From an uncultured Lachnospiraceae bacterium (GTDB taxonomy: Bacteria; Bacillota; Clostridia; Lachnospirales; Lachnospiraceae): DNA of 44,131 bases. The notes under the pieces are model-generated. The model had not been told where the DNA came from and did not search any database. It worked only from the letters and a program-made list of their open reading frames with translations. Both the position numbers and the translations under genes were made by a program. Shown one piece after another: positions 43,273 to 44,131 of this stretch (its first letter is position 1; the number at the start of each line of letters is the position of its first letter). The stretch is from contig CAJFOF010000046.1 of assembly GCA_904395885.1 (NCBI GenBank), positions 1 to 44,131 on the forward strand. The letters run 5' to 3'.

Positions 43273-44131
43273 CTAGTAAACGGTCTTTTCGATCCAGGCT
43301 CCGTCTTCCCCTACTAAATAGCCATCCGGCGTTTCTCGTCCTGCATACATCGCTCCCTTGGTTCCGTCAGAAACCGGATTAAAATAATACCACTTTCCGT
43401 CAATCAGATGCCAATCTGTAAACATGGCACCTCTGTGTCCATCGCTGACCGGATTCAGATAGTACCAGTGGCCATCTCCGTCTAAGTGCCATCCTGTATG
43501 CATATGTCCTAATGTTCCATCCGATATCGTGTGAAGAAAATACCAAGAGCCGTCCACGTCCTGATACCAGCCGGTTTTCATATATTCGTCTTCTCCGAAC
43601 CGATACCAATCTGTCCTTCCTGTAACACCGTAATACAAATAATCCCAGGTATTTTTAGCCCGGCTCCCGTCTGTATAGCAAAAGACCCATCCTTCAGGGA
43701 GTTTTTCCCATTCTCCGGTTTTTCCATTTCCCAAAAGACTGACATAGCTTCCGCCTACGCCGGGACCTCCCGAACTGCTTCCTCCTCCGGAACTGCCTCC
43801 GCTAGTACTCCAGCCGGAGCCTCCGGAACTGTTTCCATTCCCTCCATTTCCACTTATGGAGCTGCCACCGCCATCTGACGGCTTCTCCTCACCTGTATGA
43901 TTGCCAGCGTTATCGCCATCTCCCGTCTGTGAATCTCCTCCGTCTTCTCCGCTCTCTCCTGTCTGGGTACCATCTTCCTGCCCAGGCTTAATTTCTTTGT
44001 CATCTCCAGTACCTGGGATTCCGTCTTCTCCGTTCTCCCATTTCTCATCGTCCTCAGTTCCCCAGGTCTGGTCTTCCCCAGGACGGTCGTTGGTCCCATC
44101 CCCGTTGTCAATGTAGTCATCCGGTGTCCCA
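43273..44131 (-). CDS. Secreted wall-binding repeat protein, C-terminal part (continues past the window edge)
   Basis: The frame is open to the right edge, giving at least 285 residues; the N-terminus is outside. First comes an acidic stretch with three GTxDD units (GTPDDYIDNG, GTEDDEKWENG, GTGDDKEIKPG), then a Gly/Ser/Asn-rich linker, then about five choline-binding-like repeats with aromatic signatures (GWVFCYTDG, GWYQDVDGSWYFL, GWHLDGDGHWYYLNPVSDG, DWHLIDGKWYYFNPVSDG). Such repeats attach proteins to teichoic acid or other wall polymers. The frame from 43734 leftward alone could be mistaken for a small gene, but it has no ribosome site and is continuous with the linker. The catalytic or adhesive domain is not visible. 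No terminator is evident after its stop. Confidence 0.85.
   Translation of the reverse strand, partial: GTPDDYIDNGDGTNDRPGEDQTWGTEDDEKWENGEDGIPGTGDDKEIKPGQEDGTQTGESGEDGGDSQTGDGDNAGNHTGEEKPSDGGGSSISGNGGNGNSSGGSGWSTSGGSSGGGSSSGGPGVGGSYVSLLGNGKTGEWEKLPEGWVFCYTDGSRAKNTWDYLYYGVTGRTDWYRFGEDEYMKTGWYQDVDGSWYFLHTISDGTLGHMHTGWHLDGDGHWYYLNPVSDGHRGAMFTDWHLIDGKWYYFNPVSDGTKGAMYAGRETPDGYLVGEDGAWIEKTVY

Noticed and set aside
43400-44120. Several open frames on both strands at the right edge
   Set aside because: They are shadows of the Gly/Ser/acidic linker and repeat region, whose biased composition keeps other frames open.

Overview
This is a 44 kb stretch of a low-to-mid-GC Gram-positive chromosome, most likely a gut-type Lachnospiraceae/Clostridia relative. 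This rests on the PolC-type replicative polymerase, CodY, lipoproteins with Thr/Ala/Glu-rich spacers after the lipobox, choline-binding-like wall repeats, many strong AGGAGG ribosome binding sites and tRNA genes without encoded CCA. I cannot name the species. Almost every gene reads on the minus strand; the only plus-strand gene is a glycoside hydrolase fragment at the left edge. There are no rRNAs, insertion sequences, phage genes or CRISPR arrays.

Layout, left to right. 1-351: C-terminus of a family 1 6-phospho-beta-glucosidase. 444-514: tRNA-Gly. 606-9985: a nucleoside uptake and salvage unit transcribed right to left, with promoter, BMP lipoprotein, partial terminator, a glycyl radical enzyme of the YjjI family and its YjjW activase, the NupO/NupP/NupQ ABC transporter, cytidine deaminase and adenosine deaminase, followed by a YccF-like membrane protein. 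10161-13283: a cytoplasmic-looking aryl-sulfate sulfotransferase beside an apparently 5'-truncated SLC13/DASS permease, itself abutting a zinc-ribbon gene remnant. 13388-13750: tRNA-Pro, tRNA-Glu and tRNA-Thr with promoter and terminator. 13838-15694: a solitary OLD-family ATPase/TOPRIM nuclease.

15759-35950 is the conserved Firmicute housekeeping cluster read from the right: codY, rpsB, tsf, [oppBCDFA], pyrH, frr, uppS, cdsA, dxr, rseP, ispG, polC. It covers translation elongation and recycling, nucleotide supply, lipid and isoprenoid precursors, regulated intramembrane proteolysis and replication. A complete oligopeptide ABC operon interrupts the usual tsf-pyrH junction, and pyrH has its own strong promoter overlapped by a large dyad. 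36077-43139 holds topA, dprA, comM and a two-gene radical-SAM DNA-metabolism pair. That pair starts from a promoter flanked by two perfect LexA boxes. The right edge carries the C-terminus of a secreted protein with a Gly/Ser/acidic linker and wall-binding repeats.

Two loci stand out as possible poorly described biology. One is the YjjI/YjjW glycyl radical pair inside a nucleoside uptake operon; in E. coli the same pair sits next to the deo nucleoside-catabolism operon. The other is the SOS-controlled radical SAM pair that leads with tiny gaps into comM-dprA-topA. All functional calls come from reading motifs and context by eye; no database search was run.
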